Positions 1-7,333 of a stretch of DNA of 64,000 nucleotides are shown here, one piece after another. The stretch lies in contig NZ_MDGQ01000005.1 in NCBI RefSeq assembly GCF_001747105.1, positions 2,542,001-2,606,000 of the forward strand. Direction: 5' to 3'. The notes below the pieces were generated by a model. The model was not told where the DNA came from, ran no database searches, and saw only the letters and a program-made list of their open reading frames with translations. The translations under genes were made by a program, and so were the position numbers. The DNA is from Roseivirga misakiensis (lineage in GTDB: Bacteria; Bacteroidota; Bacteroidia; Cytophagales; Cyclobacteriaceae). The first letter of the stretch is position 1. Every line of letters starts with the position of its first letter.

Positions 1-118
1 ATATGATTTTCTTTAAAACGTCTCCGTTTGACCTTTTTAAGAAAGGCTGGTGCAAGAGGGAGAAGAATTTACAAGCTGGGGCTGGTTTGGTGCCCTTAGT
101 TACTGATTTGTGAGCTCC

Positions 119-1591
119 CTACTCTTTCCAGAAAGGAAATTTGACGAATGTTTTCATATTCAGCCGCTCTTGAGTAATTCTTTCGTTCATCAATGGATTG
201 CCTCGGAATTGGTACCTACTCACAGAAATCACATGTTTCCCTCGTGCTAAGCCAGCTATATCAAGCACCGTTTCTATACCATGCTCCCCTTCGTTTGGAT
301 GCCTGGTGTAAAAGAACTCAACATTCTCTATCAGTTCACCGTCCAAATAAACCTCATAGAGTGTACTCATACAGTCTAGCGATGATTTTACAAGCGACTC
401 ATAGTTTTCATCGGTACCTAAAATATCTTCTATTGTAAGGGTGGTATCTCTTGTCGATTGCACTCCTGCATTGAAAGATTCCGTGAACGAGGCTCGCCTT
501 TCCAAACCCCTAAATTCGGGGCACAGAAAATCTAATATCTCATTACTTGAGGGCGAATAACGAATGAATAAGGGCAAAAAGTCTCTTTCAATATACCTGG
601 ATGGGATACTTGCCGAGCCAACAAATCCGCCTGTCCTTTCATCATCATAATTTGATTTCTTAATCGTATACTCATTGGCATTAATTACCTCTGGATAATA
701 AGCGTATGAGTTCCAATTATTGATTTTGAAAACAAAGAATAACGTTACCCCTAACACTAAGGACACCGAGATAATTTGCTTTTTGGTGTAGTTAGTGATG
801 AGGTGATAATAAATACTTCGATAAATAAAAGACAAGGAAATCACACTATAAAATCGATAGATCGGATAGTACAACACCGAAAACCATTTAGATTTTTTGA
901 ATGCACTAAAAAGAATAGTGTCCAAAAAGAAAATTATAGCCGCGATAAACAGAAGTGCTACGAGCAGGAAGTTTAATAAGAGAATTAAGGCGGTTACTCC
1001 TCCATTAGACCCAATTGCGACCTGTAAATAGGTGCCTAAACCTAACATTGAGAAAAGGAATGAGGCTACCAGAACCACCGATATAATCGAAAAGGCCAAC
1101 AAATAAGTATAAGCGAAAATCACACTTGATACCTGATCCAAATAGAAGATTAAATCATCTAGAGATCTTACTTTTTCTGGAATTCGTTTTTTAAAAGGAC
1201 CTTTTAAATTCAGGCCTTCGATATTAATAGTATTTGATACAGAACTTAGGCCAACAATTCCAATCCAGAAACCTCTTAAAAGTAGGTGTATCAATAAACT
1301 GACTAAAAAGAACTTGAGGGCAATTGGAATTGTGTTGATAATGAACCGCCCAGAGTCAACAAAAATAACGTTCGATGAGGATGTGGCTACAAGCTTGTTA
1401 AAGCCGAAAGAATATTGAAAGCTCTCGTACTCATTGATACTTGTGGCCAGCAAGAAAATCGAAAAACCAGTGATCAGTAATTCTAATTGCCAACTTTCTA
1501 ATTGAAGGTTTGATACCCACCTCCTTAATTTACCCTCATCAGTTTCAGGTTTGCTATTATCATCGGGTTCGGGCGTACGTAACTGCTTCAT
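119..1591 (-). CDS. Unknown multi-pass membrane protein with C-terminal soluble domain
   Basis: I do not recognise a family. The 490-residue product has a hydrophilic N-terminus, hydrophobic segments near residues 36-52, 85-118, 155-185, 198-228 and 273-290, and then about 200 non-hydrophobic residues that probably form one folded domain outside the membrane. It starts with ATG at 1591 and stands alone: the next gene in the same direction is the arsenosugar operon, which ends at a terminator about 70 bases upstream. Nothing ties it to arsenic metabolism. It could be a receptor-like or envelope protein. That it is a real gene is well supported by its length and clean membrane pattern; its function is open. 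Confidence 0.75.
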   Translation of the reverse strand: MKQLRTPEPDDNSKPETDEGKLRRWVSNLQLESWQLELLITGFSIFLLATSINEYESFQYSFGFNKLVATSSSNVIFVDSGRFIINTIPIALKFFLVSLLIHLLLRGFWIGIVGLSSVSNTINIEGLNLKGPFKKRIPEKVRSLDDLIFYLDQVSSVIFAYTYLLAFSIISVVLVASFLFSMLGLGTYLQVAIGSNGGVTALILLLNFLLVALLFIAAIIFFLDTILFSAFKKSKWFSVLYYPIYRFYSVISLSFIYRSIYYHLITNYTKKQIISVSLVLGVTLFFVFKINNWNSYAYYPEVINANEYTIKKSNYDDERTGGFVGSASIPSRYIERDFLPLFIRYSPSSNEILDFLCPEFRGLERRASFTESFNAGVQSTRDTTLTIEDILGTDENYESLVKSSLDCMSTLYEVYLDGELIENVEFFYTRHPNEGEHGIETVLDIAGLARGKHVISVSRYQFRGNPLMNERITQERLNMKTFVKFPFWKE

Positions 1592-1659
1592 AGTCTAAGT
1601 TTAAGCAATGAACGTCGGTAAAATGCACCGTACCAACTAAAAAACCAAATGTCCTTAAC

Positions 1660-1688
1660 CAAAAGATGCCGACTGAAAGCCGGCATCT
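1660..1688 (-). terminator. Terminator of the arsenosugar operon
   Basis: A perfect 8-bp stem (1664-1671 with 1681-1688) follows the arsM stop codon by 22 bases. On the minus strand it is followed by a short T run (TTTT). This fits a weak rho-independent terminator. Confidence 0.6.
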
Positions 1689-1710
1689 CGAGTATAAATA
1701 TCAATAAAGA

Positions 1711-2682
1711 CTAGCAGCAACCACCGCCATCATAAAAATAGGTGCTTTCTGATACCCAAATATCGTCGTTGTCCAAAGCTGTAAGGTTTCCTGCAGTTTT
1801 ATCACAAACTGATAGTGGTTGGTTCGGAAGTAAAACATGCCCTTTGTGGTCATCAAAATATTCTTGATCTCCAGTATAAATGGCTGTTCTTCCCGTAAAA
1901 ATACACGGACCATCTTCAGGCATCGGGTCTTTTATGGCTGCTACTTCTACACTTTCAATCAGAATTGGTGTAGGCGTATCATAATTTTTTGTGTCCAAAA
2001 TTCTATATGGTCTTTTGGCTCTAATCTCTATCGTACCGAAACCTGCATCGGTGAGCATTTTTATATAGCTATCTAGTGGTAAGGCACCACTTAAGCAAAG
2101 ACCACGTAGCCTTTCATCATATTTGAGTGAGTCAGGCATTTCTTGTTCAGCAATCGGGTCAGAAAGCACTAATCTGCCTCTAGGCTTTAATACACGATAC
2201 ATTTCGGCAATCGCTTTCTTTAAATCATCTTCATGGAAGATATTGAAAAGACAGTTTTGGGCAGCCACATCGATCGATTCGTCATCGATCGGTAGGTTTA
2301 AGGCATCCCCTTTTCTGACATCGATAAAAGACGGGTCGAACCAGGCGTTCTTATCAGCTGCTTCTCCCATATTATTTCGGCAAGCGTCCATCATCTCATC
2401 GACAACATCTACCCCAATGACTCCATTTTTTTGACGACTGAAATAGGCAAACTGTAGTAGTTCCATTCCTCCACCAACTCCTACATAAAGAATCTTAGGC
2501 GAGTTGACTAAATCTCTTGGGTGTACCGTACTTCCACATCCATAATTCATATCTAACATGATCTGTGGAATTTCTAATTCGGGAAATGACCAAACTGGTG
2601 TGGTTGTACAACACAATCCAACGTCTGGCGTCTCTGCGGCAGCTTTATATATATCTTTTGTTGTTTCTAAATACGTTTCCAT
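1711..2682 (-). CDS. arsM: Arsenosugar biosynthesis arsenite methyltransferase ArsM
   Basis: SAM-dependent class I methyltransferase that should methylate arsenite to (di)methylarsenicals, the first committed step to arsenosugars. The glycine-rich SAM site (VGVGGG, about residues 67-72) and the acidic VDVVDEM loop are visible. Cysteines that could bind As(III) are a Cys-Cys pair at 24-25, Cys49, and a terminal Cys-Cys pair at 322-323 after a Gly stretch. At 323 residues it matches the ArsM form found beside ArsS rather than the stand-alone detoxifying enzyme. It is the last gene of a four-gene minus-strand operon, 5 bases after arsS. No ars efflux pump or ArsR repressor is in the window, which favours biosynthesis over resistance. 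Confidence 0.88.
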   Translation of the reverse strand: METYLETTKDIYKAAAETPDVGLCCTTTPVWSFPELEIPQIMLDMNYGCGSTVHPRDLVNSPKILYVGVGGGMELLQFAYFSRQKNGVIGVDVVDEMMDACRNNMGEAADKNAWFDPSFIDVRKGDALNLPIDDESIDVAAQNCLFNIFHEDDLKKAIAEMYRVLKPRGRLVLSDPIAEQEMPDSLKYDERLRGLCLSGALPLDSYIKMLTDAGFGTIEIRAKRPYRILDTKNYDTPTPILIESVEVAAIKDPMPEDGPCIFTGRTAIYTGDQEYFDDHKGHVLLPNQPLSVCDKTAGNLTALDNDDIWVSESTYFYDGGGCC

Positions 2683-2687
2683 AAAAT

Positions 2688-3746
2688 TTAATTAGTTGTA
2701 GTACCGCCACAACTGGAACCAGCACCAGCAGTACAACCAAAACAATGTTGGTTAATGATAATTTCTCTATTCTTTACTTTTTCATAGTCAAAATCTCGGA
2801 CGTGATCTGGCACCCCATTTTTGAGTTTAAGCTCTAGCATTTGATTGAAGTCACAGTCATACAAGTAACCGTCCCAACCTACCGACACCATACTGCGGCA
2901 CATGACACCAGCAGCTGCCATTGGATTGTAGGCATTAGCGAGTTCATTCATATAATCCTGGTAGTTATCGGTTCGCACCAAATAGTCCAAGAATCGGCTG
3001 ACAGGAAGGTTAGTTATGGCAAATAGATCATTGAAGACTATGTCATAAGTGTCTTTTAGCTTTCGTTTATACTCCATTTCAAGTACCGATTGATCGTCTG
3101 GTAGATAGGCGCCCGATGGGTTATAGACAAGGTCTAATTTCAAGCCCGTACCCTCCTGACCATAACCTTCAGCATTGAGCATTTGCAATGCTTTAATTGA
3201 TTTCTCAAACACACCATCGCCTCTTTGGGCATCAGTACGTCTGGCGGTAAATGAAGGAAGAGATGACACCACGTTAATCTTATGCTTTTTGAAAAAAGCG
3301 GGCAGATCGTGGTACTTTGGATTTGCCAATATGATGGTCAGGTTACATCTTACGATAATATCCTTACCCAATTCTGAAAGCTCCTCTACAAACCATCTAA
3401 AATCAGGGTTCATTTCAGGTGCGCCACCTGTTAGATCAACAGCGGTAATGTTGGGGTCCTTTAACGCATCCAGACACTGCTGCATGGTCTCCCTTGTCAT
3501 AATCTCTTTACGATCAGGCCCAGCATCTACATGGCAGTGCTGACAGACTTGATTGCACATTTTACCCACATTAATCTGAAACACTTGAACTCCAGTTGGT
3601 TTGAGTGGCAGTAGATCCGTTTCATTCAACTTTTGACCGAAAGATTTAATACCGACTGATTTGAAGTCACTCAATACTTCAATTTGCTTTTCAGGTGTAG
3701 AGAGCCAGTGATTCGTCTTTTTTAAGCTTTTAGTAGCCAGCGCCAT
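2688..3746 (-). CDS. arsS: Arsenosugar biosynthesis radical SAM protein ArsS
   Basis: Radical SAM enzyme of the ArsS family, known to join the 5'-deoxyadenosyl group of SAM to dimethylarsenite, giving the nucleoside precursor of arsenosugars. The 4Fe-4S CxxxCxxC motif is at Cys64, Cys68 and Cys71. A Cys-rich tail (HCFGC, then SSCGG) follows near the C-terminus. Some family members carry selenocysteine; here all visible positions are ordinary Cys codons. The product has 352 residues. The gene starts one base after the AhpD-like gene ends and is followed at once by arsM, so the products should be made together. Confidence 0.88.
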   Translation of the reverse strand: MALATKSLKKTNHWLSTPEKQIEVLSDFKSVGIKSFGQKLNETDLLPLKPTGVQVFQINVGKMCNQVCQHCHVDAGPDRKEIMTRETMQQCLDALKDPNITAVDLTGGAPEMNPDFRWFVEELSELGKDIIVRCNLTIILANPKYHDLPAFFKKHKINVVSSLPSFTARRTDAQRGDGVFEKSIKALQMLNAEGYGQEGTGLKLDLVYNPSGAYLPDDQSVLEMEYKRKLKDTYDIVFNDLFAITNLPVSRFLDYLVRTDNYQDYMNELANAYNPMAAAGVMCRSMVSVGWDGYLYDCDFNQMLELKLKNGVPDHVRDFDYEKVKNREIIINQHCFGCTAGAGSSCGGTTTN

Positions 3747-3747
3747 A

Positions 3748-4083
3748 TCACATTAATTTATTTTCCATCTCGTTCATCATTTGAACGCCATGTACTAGCA
3801 CGGCACCGCCCTTTATGGCCGCTGCAACATGCACCGCCTCCATCATTTGCTCTTCATCTGCTCCTTTTTTCATACAAGAGTCTGTGTAAGCATCGATACA
3901 ATAAGGGCACTGCACGGCATGAGAAACTGCCAATGCTATTAAAGCTTTTTCGCGAGCAGTAAGTGCTCCAGGTTTAAACACGGAACCGTACCAATCGAAA
4001 AATTTGGTACCCATTTCTTCCTGTAATTCGGTAATGTTCCCGAACTTTTTCAAGTCCTCGGGATTATAATATGTTTTAGGCAT
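3748..4083 (-). CDS. Arsenosugar biosynthesis-associated AhpD/peroxidase-like protein
   Basis: Small carboxymuconolactone decarboxylase/AhpD-fold protein of the kind found beside arsS and arsM. The redox motif CPYC is present (about residues 59-62 from the chosen start), followed by the usual AYT and a third Cys. It may keep arsenic intermediates or enzyme thiols reduced; this role is inferred from the fold and linkage. The open frame reaches a TTG at 4110, but ATG at 4083 gives the start expected for the family (MPKTYYNPEDL), so I chose it. It is the second gene of the operon and ends one base before arsS begins. Confidence 0.85.
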   Translation of the reverse strand: MPKTYYNPEDLKKFGNITELQEEMGTKFFDWYGSVFKPGALTAREKALIALAVSHAVQCPYCIDAYTDSCMKKGADEEQMMEAVHVAAAIKGGAVLVHGVQMMNEMENKLM

Positions 4084-4142
4084 TTTTTGCTTGTTTTTAA
4101 GTGATACCAAAACGCTGTTTTGGTGATTTGAATTCGTGAAGG

Positions 4143-4820
4143 TTATACCAACACTGGGGGTCCGCGATCGCTATAGGCAAAATTATAATCACCGCTCTGA
4201 AACTCAGGCGAGAAATCCAGAGAGAAAAATGGTTTGATAAAGCTTTTGAAAAACTTTAGTACTCCCCTAGTTAATTGATGTTGGTGACATATCAGTAAGC
4301 GTATATCTTGCTTGTAGTTTAAGTCGATTTTACGGTCTAATTCATAAACCTCGCCTAGTTTACTACTTAACTGCTCATAAATTTTATGACTACCCCAATC
4401 AACATCCTTGATGACCGAATTGTAATCCTTTGTAATATCTAGCCCAATTAAATAAGCACCTCCGCGCCGATCTTTACCCAAAGCCTGTTTACCTGCTGAT
4501 AACTGCTTATCAGCTGTCAAAATATCGTTCACAGTTAATTCAGGTGCGTCATTTCCAATGACTATAACTTTCGAATAACCTCGATCAGAAACAGTTTTCA
4601 GGGCAGCCGTCAACCTTTCACCAAAATCACTACCCTCCTGTTGATCAGAATATATTTCGATCACGGGAAGACCAGTAGATTTTGCTGTATTTAGAGATTT
4701 CTTTACCAGGAACTTATACAGATCGGCAAAGCGCGCCTTTCTTAGGCCAAAGGTTTTGGCTTTAAACTCATCGTGCTGAGTTCTTGAAAAGAAGAGGATC
4801 GCTGTATTTCCGATGGACAT
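4143..4820 (-). CDS. DUF2064 / TIGR04282-like transferase, first gene of the arsenosugar operon
   Basis: GT-A-like transferase of the DUF2064 family, often coupled to radical SAM clusters. The family pattern is readable: DFGERL, then VIVIGNDAPELT, then a GGAYLIGL segment. Two positions look degenerate: the usual G-S/T-D-C-P is GNDAP, and the usual DGGY is RGGAY. The product has 225 residues. As the first gene of the operon it is a candidate for adding the sugar or aglycone group that turns the ArsS product into a full arsenosugar; this is inference from linkage. It starts at ATG 4820, and a TAnnTTTG-like element lies 35-42 bases upstream. Confidence 0.72.
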   Translation of the reverse strand: MSIGNTAILFFSRTQHDEFKAKTFGLRKARFADLYKFLVKKSLNTAKSTGLPVIEIYSDQQEGSDFGERLTAALKTVSDRGYSKVIVIGNDAPELTVNDILTADKQLSAGKQALGKDRRGGAYLIGLDITKDYNSVIKDVDWGSHKIYEQLSSKLGEVYELDRKIDLNYKQDIRLLICHQHQLTRGVLKFFKSFIKPFFSLDFSPEFQSGDYNFAYSDRGPPVLV

Positions 4821-4854
4821 GTAATGGGAATTTAGAGGCTTAACCTGTGATTCT

Positions 4855-4862
4855 CAAAATTA
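4855..4862 (-). promoter_or_regulatory. Putative -7 element of the arsenosugar operon
   Basis: TAATTTTG on the minus strand matches the Bacteroidota TAnnTTTG -7 motif. No TTG lies at the ideal distance upstream, so support is partial. Confidence 0.4.
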
Positions 4863-4974
4863 ATTTCCTTTATGTTCGGTGAACTGCCTGAATTGTCGCC
4901 TACATAACAATTCAATCCTCTCTCGGCAAGATCTTGTTACCTAGATCAAAGTGGAGTTTTGGGGCTGATAATAC

Positions 4975-5002
4975 AAAAAAAGCCCATCGAAAAACGATGA
5001 GC
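4975..5002 (-). terminator. Terminator of tRNA-Arg
   Basis: An 8-bp stem with one G-U wobble (4982-4989 with 4995-5002) is followed on the minus strand by seven T residues, just downstream of the tRNA. It is a clear rho-independent terminator. Confidence 0.85.
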
Positions 5003-5017
5003 TTAGTCTATTTTTAG

Positions 5018-5091
5018 TGACCTCGACAGGATTCAAACCTGTAACCTCTTGAGCCGTAATCAAGTGCACTATTCAGTTATGCTACGAGGCC
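5018..5091 (-). tRNA. tRNA-Arg (anticodon ACG)
   Basis: The minus strand folds into a cloverleaf: a 7-bp acceptor stem (GGCCTCG with CGAGGTC, one G-U pair), a D stem GCAT/GTGC, an anticodon stem CTTGA/TCAAG with loop TTACGGC giving anticodon ACG, a 5-base variable loop, and a T stem ACAGG/CCTGT with loop TTTGAAT. The discriminator base is A at 5018. CCA is not encoded. The ACG anticodon is normally edited to ICG and reads CGU, CGC and CGA. A promoter with both boxes lies upstream and a strong terminator downstream, so it is a single-gene unit. Confidence 0.95.
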
Positions 5092-5128
5092 AAAATAAAC
5101 GGAAGTTAAAGTCCGTTAAAATGGTCTG

Positions 5129-5157
5129 CAAAGGTAATTAATTCTTTTTCTTTGCAA
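5129..5157 (-). promoter_or_regulatory. Promoter of tRNA-Arg
   Basis: On the minus strand a TTG (5155-5157) lies 18 bases from TACCTTTG (5129-5136), an exact match to the Bacteroidota TTG-N17-23-TAnnTTTG promoter. Confidence 0.75.
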
Positions 5158-5194
5158 AAGTCGGGTCGATATACTTTTGAAAATACTATCTTTG
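5152..5194 (+). promoter_or_regulatory. Promoter region of the small barrel gene, back to back with the tRNA promoter
   Basis: TTG (5152-5154) lies 17 bases before TACTTTTG (5172-5179), matching the Bacteroidota promoter. A second -7-like element, TATCTTTG (5187-5194), follows. Its TTG overlaps the TTG of the divergent tRNA promoter inside the sequence TTTGCAA. Confidence 0.6.
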
Positions 5195-5215
5195 CTACCG
5201 CTTAAATTCAGCTAC

Positions 5216-5923
5216 ATGAAGAAGTTCTTATTTGCACTAACTGGTTTACTTTTAATGACTTTGTCTGTTCAGGCGCAAAGACCTGATTTACCAGGCGCAT
5301 TGATTGTGGATATTGGCATTAATAACTGGAGCAGTGCTCCAGAGAATGTTAGTTTGAATAGTATTCAATCAAAGAGTGTGAACCTGACGTATTACTACGA
5401 CTTTCCCATCGGAAACAAGGGCTTTACCTTCACGCCTGGAATCGGCTTGGGCTTAGAGAAATATTCTTTACAGAACAACTTCACTTTAACCACTTCAATC
5501 AATAACGCTGGCGAAAGATCAATCGCTACAGCTAACATTAATAACATTGTTGATGATGGCTTCAGTTTTGGCAAGTCGAAAGTTGCTATGAACTATGTTG
5601 ATTTACCCCTCGAATTTCGTTGGTACGCGAGTGGCAACCGCTATAACACAGGTTTCAGAGCTGCGCTCGGGGCTAAAGTAGGTGTGCTTTATTCTTCTTT
5701 TACCAAGTTTAGATATGAGGACACAGCGGGCGATGACAACCTTGTAAAGACTAGACAAAATTTAGGCTTGAACAGGTTTAGATATGGTGTCCAAGGTCGC
5801 GTCGGTTTTGGTGGATTCAGCGTCTTCGGTTTCTATGAACTGTCAGACAAGTGGGATATAGCCCCAACTGATGGTGAAAATACTAGAACATTTACGTTTG
5901 GTATCTCTCTAACAGGTTTCTAA
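5216..5923 (+). CDS. Outer-membrane beta-barrel protein (PorT-like size)
   Basis: A 235-residue secreted protein with a signal peptide (MKKFLFALTG... ending VQAQ, about residues 1-21) and then alternating amphipathic strands rich in Gly, Tyr and Phe. Its last residues (FTFGISLTGF) fit a barrel closing strand. It belongs to the broad Bacteroidota group of small 8-10-stranded outer-membrane proteins; its substrate or role cannot be read from the sequence. The frame is open from a TTG at 5177, but that would place the start inside the promoter elements, and ATG 5216 begins a proper signal peptide. Confidence 0.75.
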   Translation: MKKFLFALTGLLLMTLSVQAQRPDLPGALIVDIGINNWSSAPENVSLNSIQSKSVNLTYYYDFPIGNKGFTFTPGIGLGLEKYSLQNNFTLTTSINNAGERSIATANINNIVDDGFSFGKSKVAMNYVDLPLEFRWYASGNRYNTGFRAALGAKVGVLYSSFTKFRYEDTAGDDNLVKTRQNLGLNRFRYGVQGRVGFGGFSVFGFYELSDKWDIAPTDGENTRTFTFGISLTGF

Positions 5924-5931
5924 AGACCTGT

Positions 5932-6711
5932 CTAGTTTCCTTTAAATTCTGGTAATCTTTTCTCCAAAAAGGCAGTAACCCCTTCTTTGTGATCGTGAGT
6001 AGCTCCAGCTATATCTTGATTATATGCTTCATATTCTAGCATTTCGTCTAGCGTAGCATTCTGCGACTTATTAAGCATTTTCTTCATTAAGCCGATCGCC
6101 TTAGTCGGTGCTTTTGAATAATAATCGGTGTAGGACTTTACTGCAGCATCCAATTCGTCATCGGCCGCACACTTATTGACCAATCCCATTTTCTCGGCTT
6201 GTTTCCCAGAAACCCTAGTTCCCATAGTTGACAACTCGAATGCCTTTGCAGACCCCACTAATCGTGGTAAGAAATAGGATGAGCCTGAGTCTAAAACCAA
6301 ACCAATGTTCACGAAAACTTCTATCAATTTGGCACTCTCGGAAGCTACTACGATATCACAAGCCAGTGCAAACGAGCAACCCGCTCCAGCAGCAACTCCA
6401 TTTAATCTACAAATCACTGGTTTAGGTAAATTTCTAATTGCCTTAATAATCGGATTATAACGCTTGTGTATAGAGTCTGAAAAAGATCGATTAGGTTCTT
6501 TAGAAGATGCCTTTAAATCTTGACCGGAGCAGAAAGCTTTACCCTCTCCCGTTAAAACCACTACTCTTACCTCAGGGTCTTTTTTTACTTCCTTTAATGC
6601 CTTTTGAAGCTCAAAAGTGATTTCGTTATTCAGTGCATTGTAGACCTCTGGTCTATTCAATGTTATGGTGGCTACGCCATCCGCTAAATCATATTTTATG
6701 AAGTCATACAT
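5932..6711 (-). CDS. Enoyl-CoA hydratase/isomerase family protein, PaaG-like
   Basis: Crotonase-fold protein of 259 residues. The oxyanion-hole region (AFCSGQDL, 59-66) and the second glycine cluster (NGVAAGAGCSFALACD) are visible. The acid at Asp141 (GLVLDSG) matches the catalytic Asp of PaaG, the ring-1,2-epoxyphenylacetyl-CoA isomerase, rather than the Glu pair of true enoyl-CoA hydratases. The C-terminus (EKRLPEFKGN) is typical. The family assignment is firm; the paa pathway assignment is weaker because no other paa gene is present. It lies 3 bases after the PAP2-like gene in the same direction, so it may be the last gene of an rpoN-led transcript. Confidence 0.8.
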   Translation of the reverse strand: MYDFIKYDLADGVATITLNRPEVYNALNNEITFELQKALKEVKKDPEVRVVVLTGEGKAFCSGQDLKASSKEPNRSFSDSIHKRYNPIIKAIRNLPKPVICRLNGVAAGAGCSFALACDIVVASESAKLIEVFVNIGLVLDSGSSYFLPRLVGSAKAFELSTMGTRVSGKQAEKMGLVNKCAADDELDAAVKSYTDYYSKAPTKAIGLMKKMLNKSQNATLDEMLEYEAYNQDIAGATHDHKEGVTAFLEKRLPEFKGN

Positions 6712-6714
6712 AAG

Positions 6715-7332
6715 CTAAAGGAATAAAATGATTGATCCGTAACTAATTATAAAACCAAGTAGACAACCACCAACTATTTCAGATGGTTTGTGCGCATGTA
6801 GGTAAAGTCTTGCCCAAGATACTAGACCAGTGAGAGTAACTGCAGCTAGCAAAGGCCAAAATAATGTATTAGTTGCCTGAAAAGTCGATTTAAAGGCGAT
6901 AATAAAACCTAACCATCCAGCAACTCCAGCCGCATGGGCACTTATTTTCCATTTAAAGGTGATACCATTTGTCACTACAACAACTGCGGTAATGGCTAAG
7001 AAAGCTACATTCATGGCGGGAGTCATCCATGCTTGCCCGCGGATCATGAAAGACACCACAATGTAGAAAAGGGAAATAAAGACAAAAGGCAGATATCTAT
7101 CCTTTCGATTCGTCATGTGTAAATCCTTGATCACTTTCGTTAAGCGAAACATGACAACTGTGAGCACAGGAACCAAGCAAGTAGTAACGAAAATGAGTGA
7201 AATAACCGTCCGCTTACTACTATCTGCCAAGTTTGTACTATTACCTAAATGAAATAAGATGGTGTAGAATACCAAAGAGGGCATCAACAGTGGCTGGAAC
7301 AAATAGGTTATGAACTTGGCAAGAAAACTCAA
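6715..7332 (-). CDS. PAP2-superfamily-like integral membrane protein
   Basis: About seven hydrophobic segments in 205 residues, with remnants of the PAP2 phosphatase motifs: SAHAAG in the place of PSGH, and a LHAHKPSEIVGG segment in the place of SRxxxxxHxxxD. The normal catalytic Arg and Asp are not clear, so activity on lipid phosphates is uncertain. It starts with TTG at 7332, one base past the rpoN stop codon, with no ATG available upstream. The tight spacing suggests translation coupled to rpoN. Confidence 0.7.
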   Translation of the reverse strand: MSFLAKFITYLFQPLLMPSLVFYTILFHLGNSTNLADSSKRTVISLIFVTTCLVPVLTVVMFRLTKVIKDLHMTNRKDRYLPFVFISLFYIVVSFMIRGQAWMTPAMNVAFLAITAVVVVTNGITFKWKISAHAAGVAGWLGFIIAFKSTFQATNTLFWPLLAAVTLTGLVSWARLYLHAHKPSEIVGGCLLGFIISYGSIILFL

Positions 7333-7333
7333 A

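Noticed and set aside
1-113. Open frame from position 3 to a TGA at 111-113 (about 36 codons), possibly the end of a gene entering from the left
   Set aside because: Too short, no recognisable similarity and no initiation or family evidence. It could be the tail of an off-window gene, but nothing supports it within the window.
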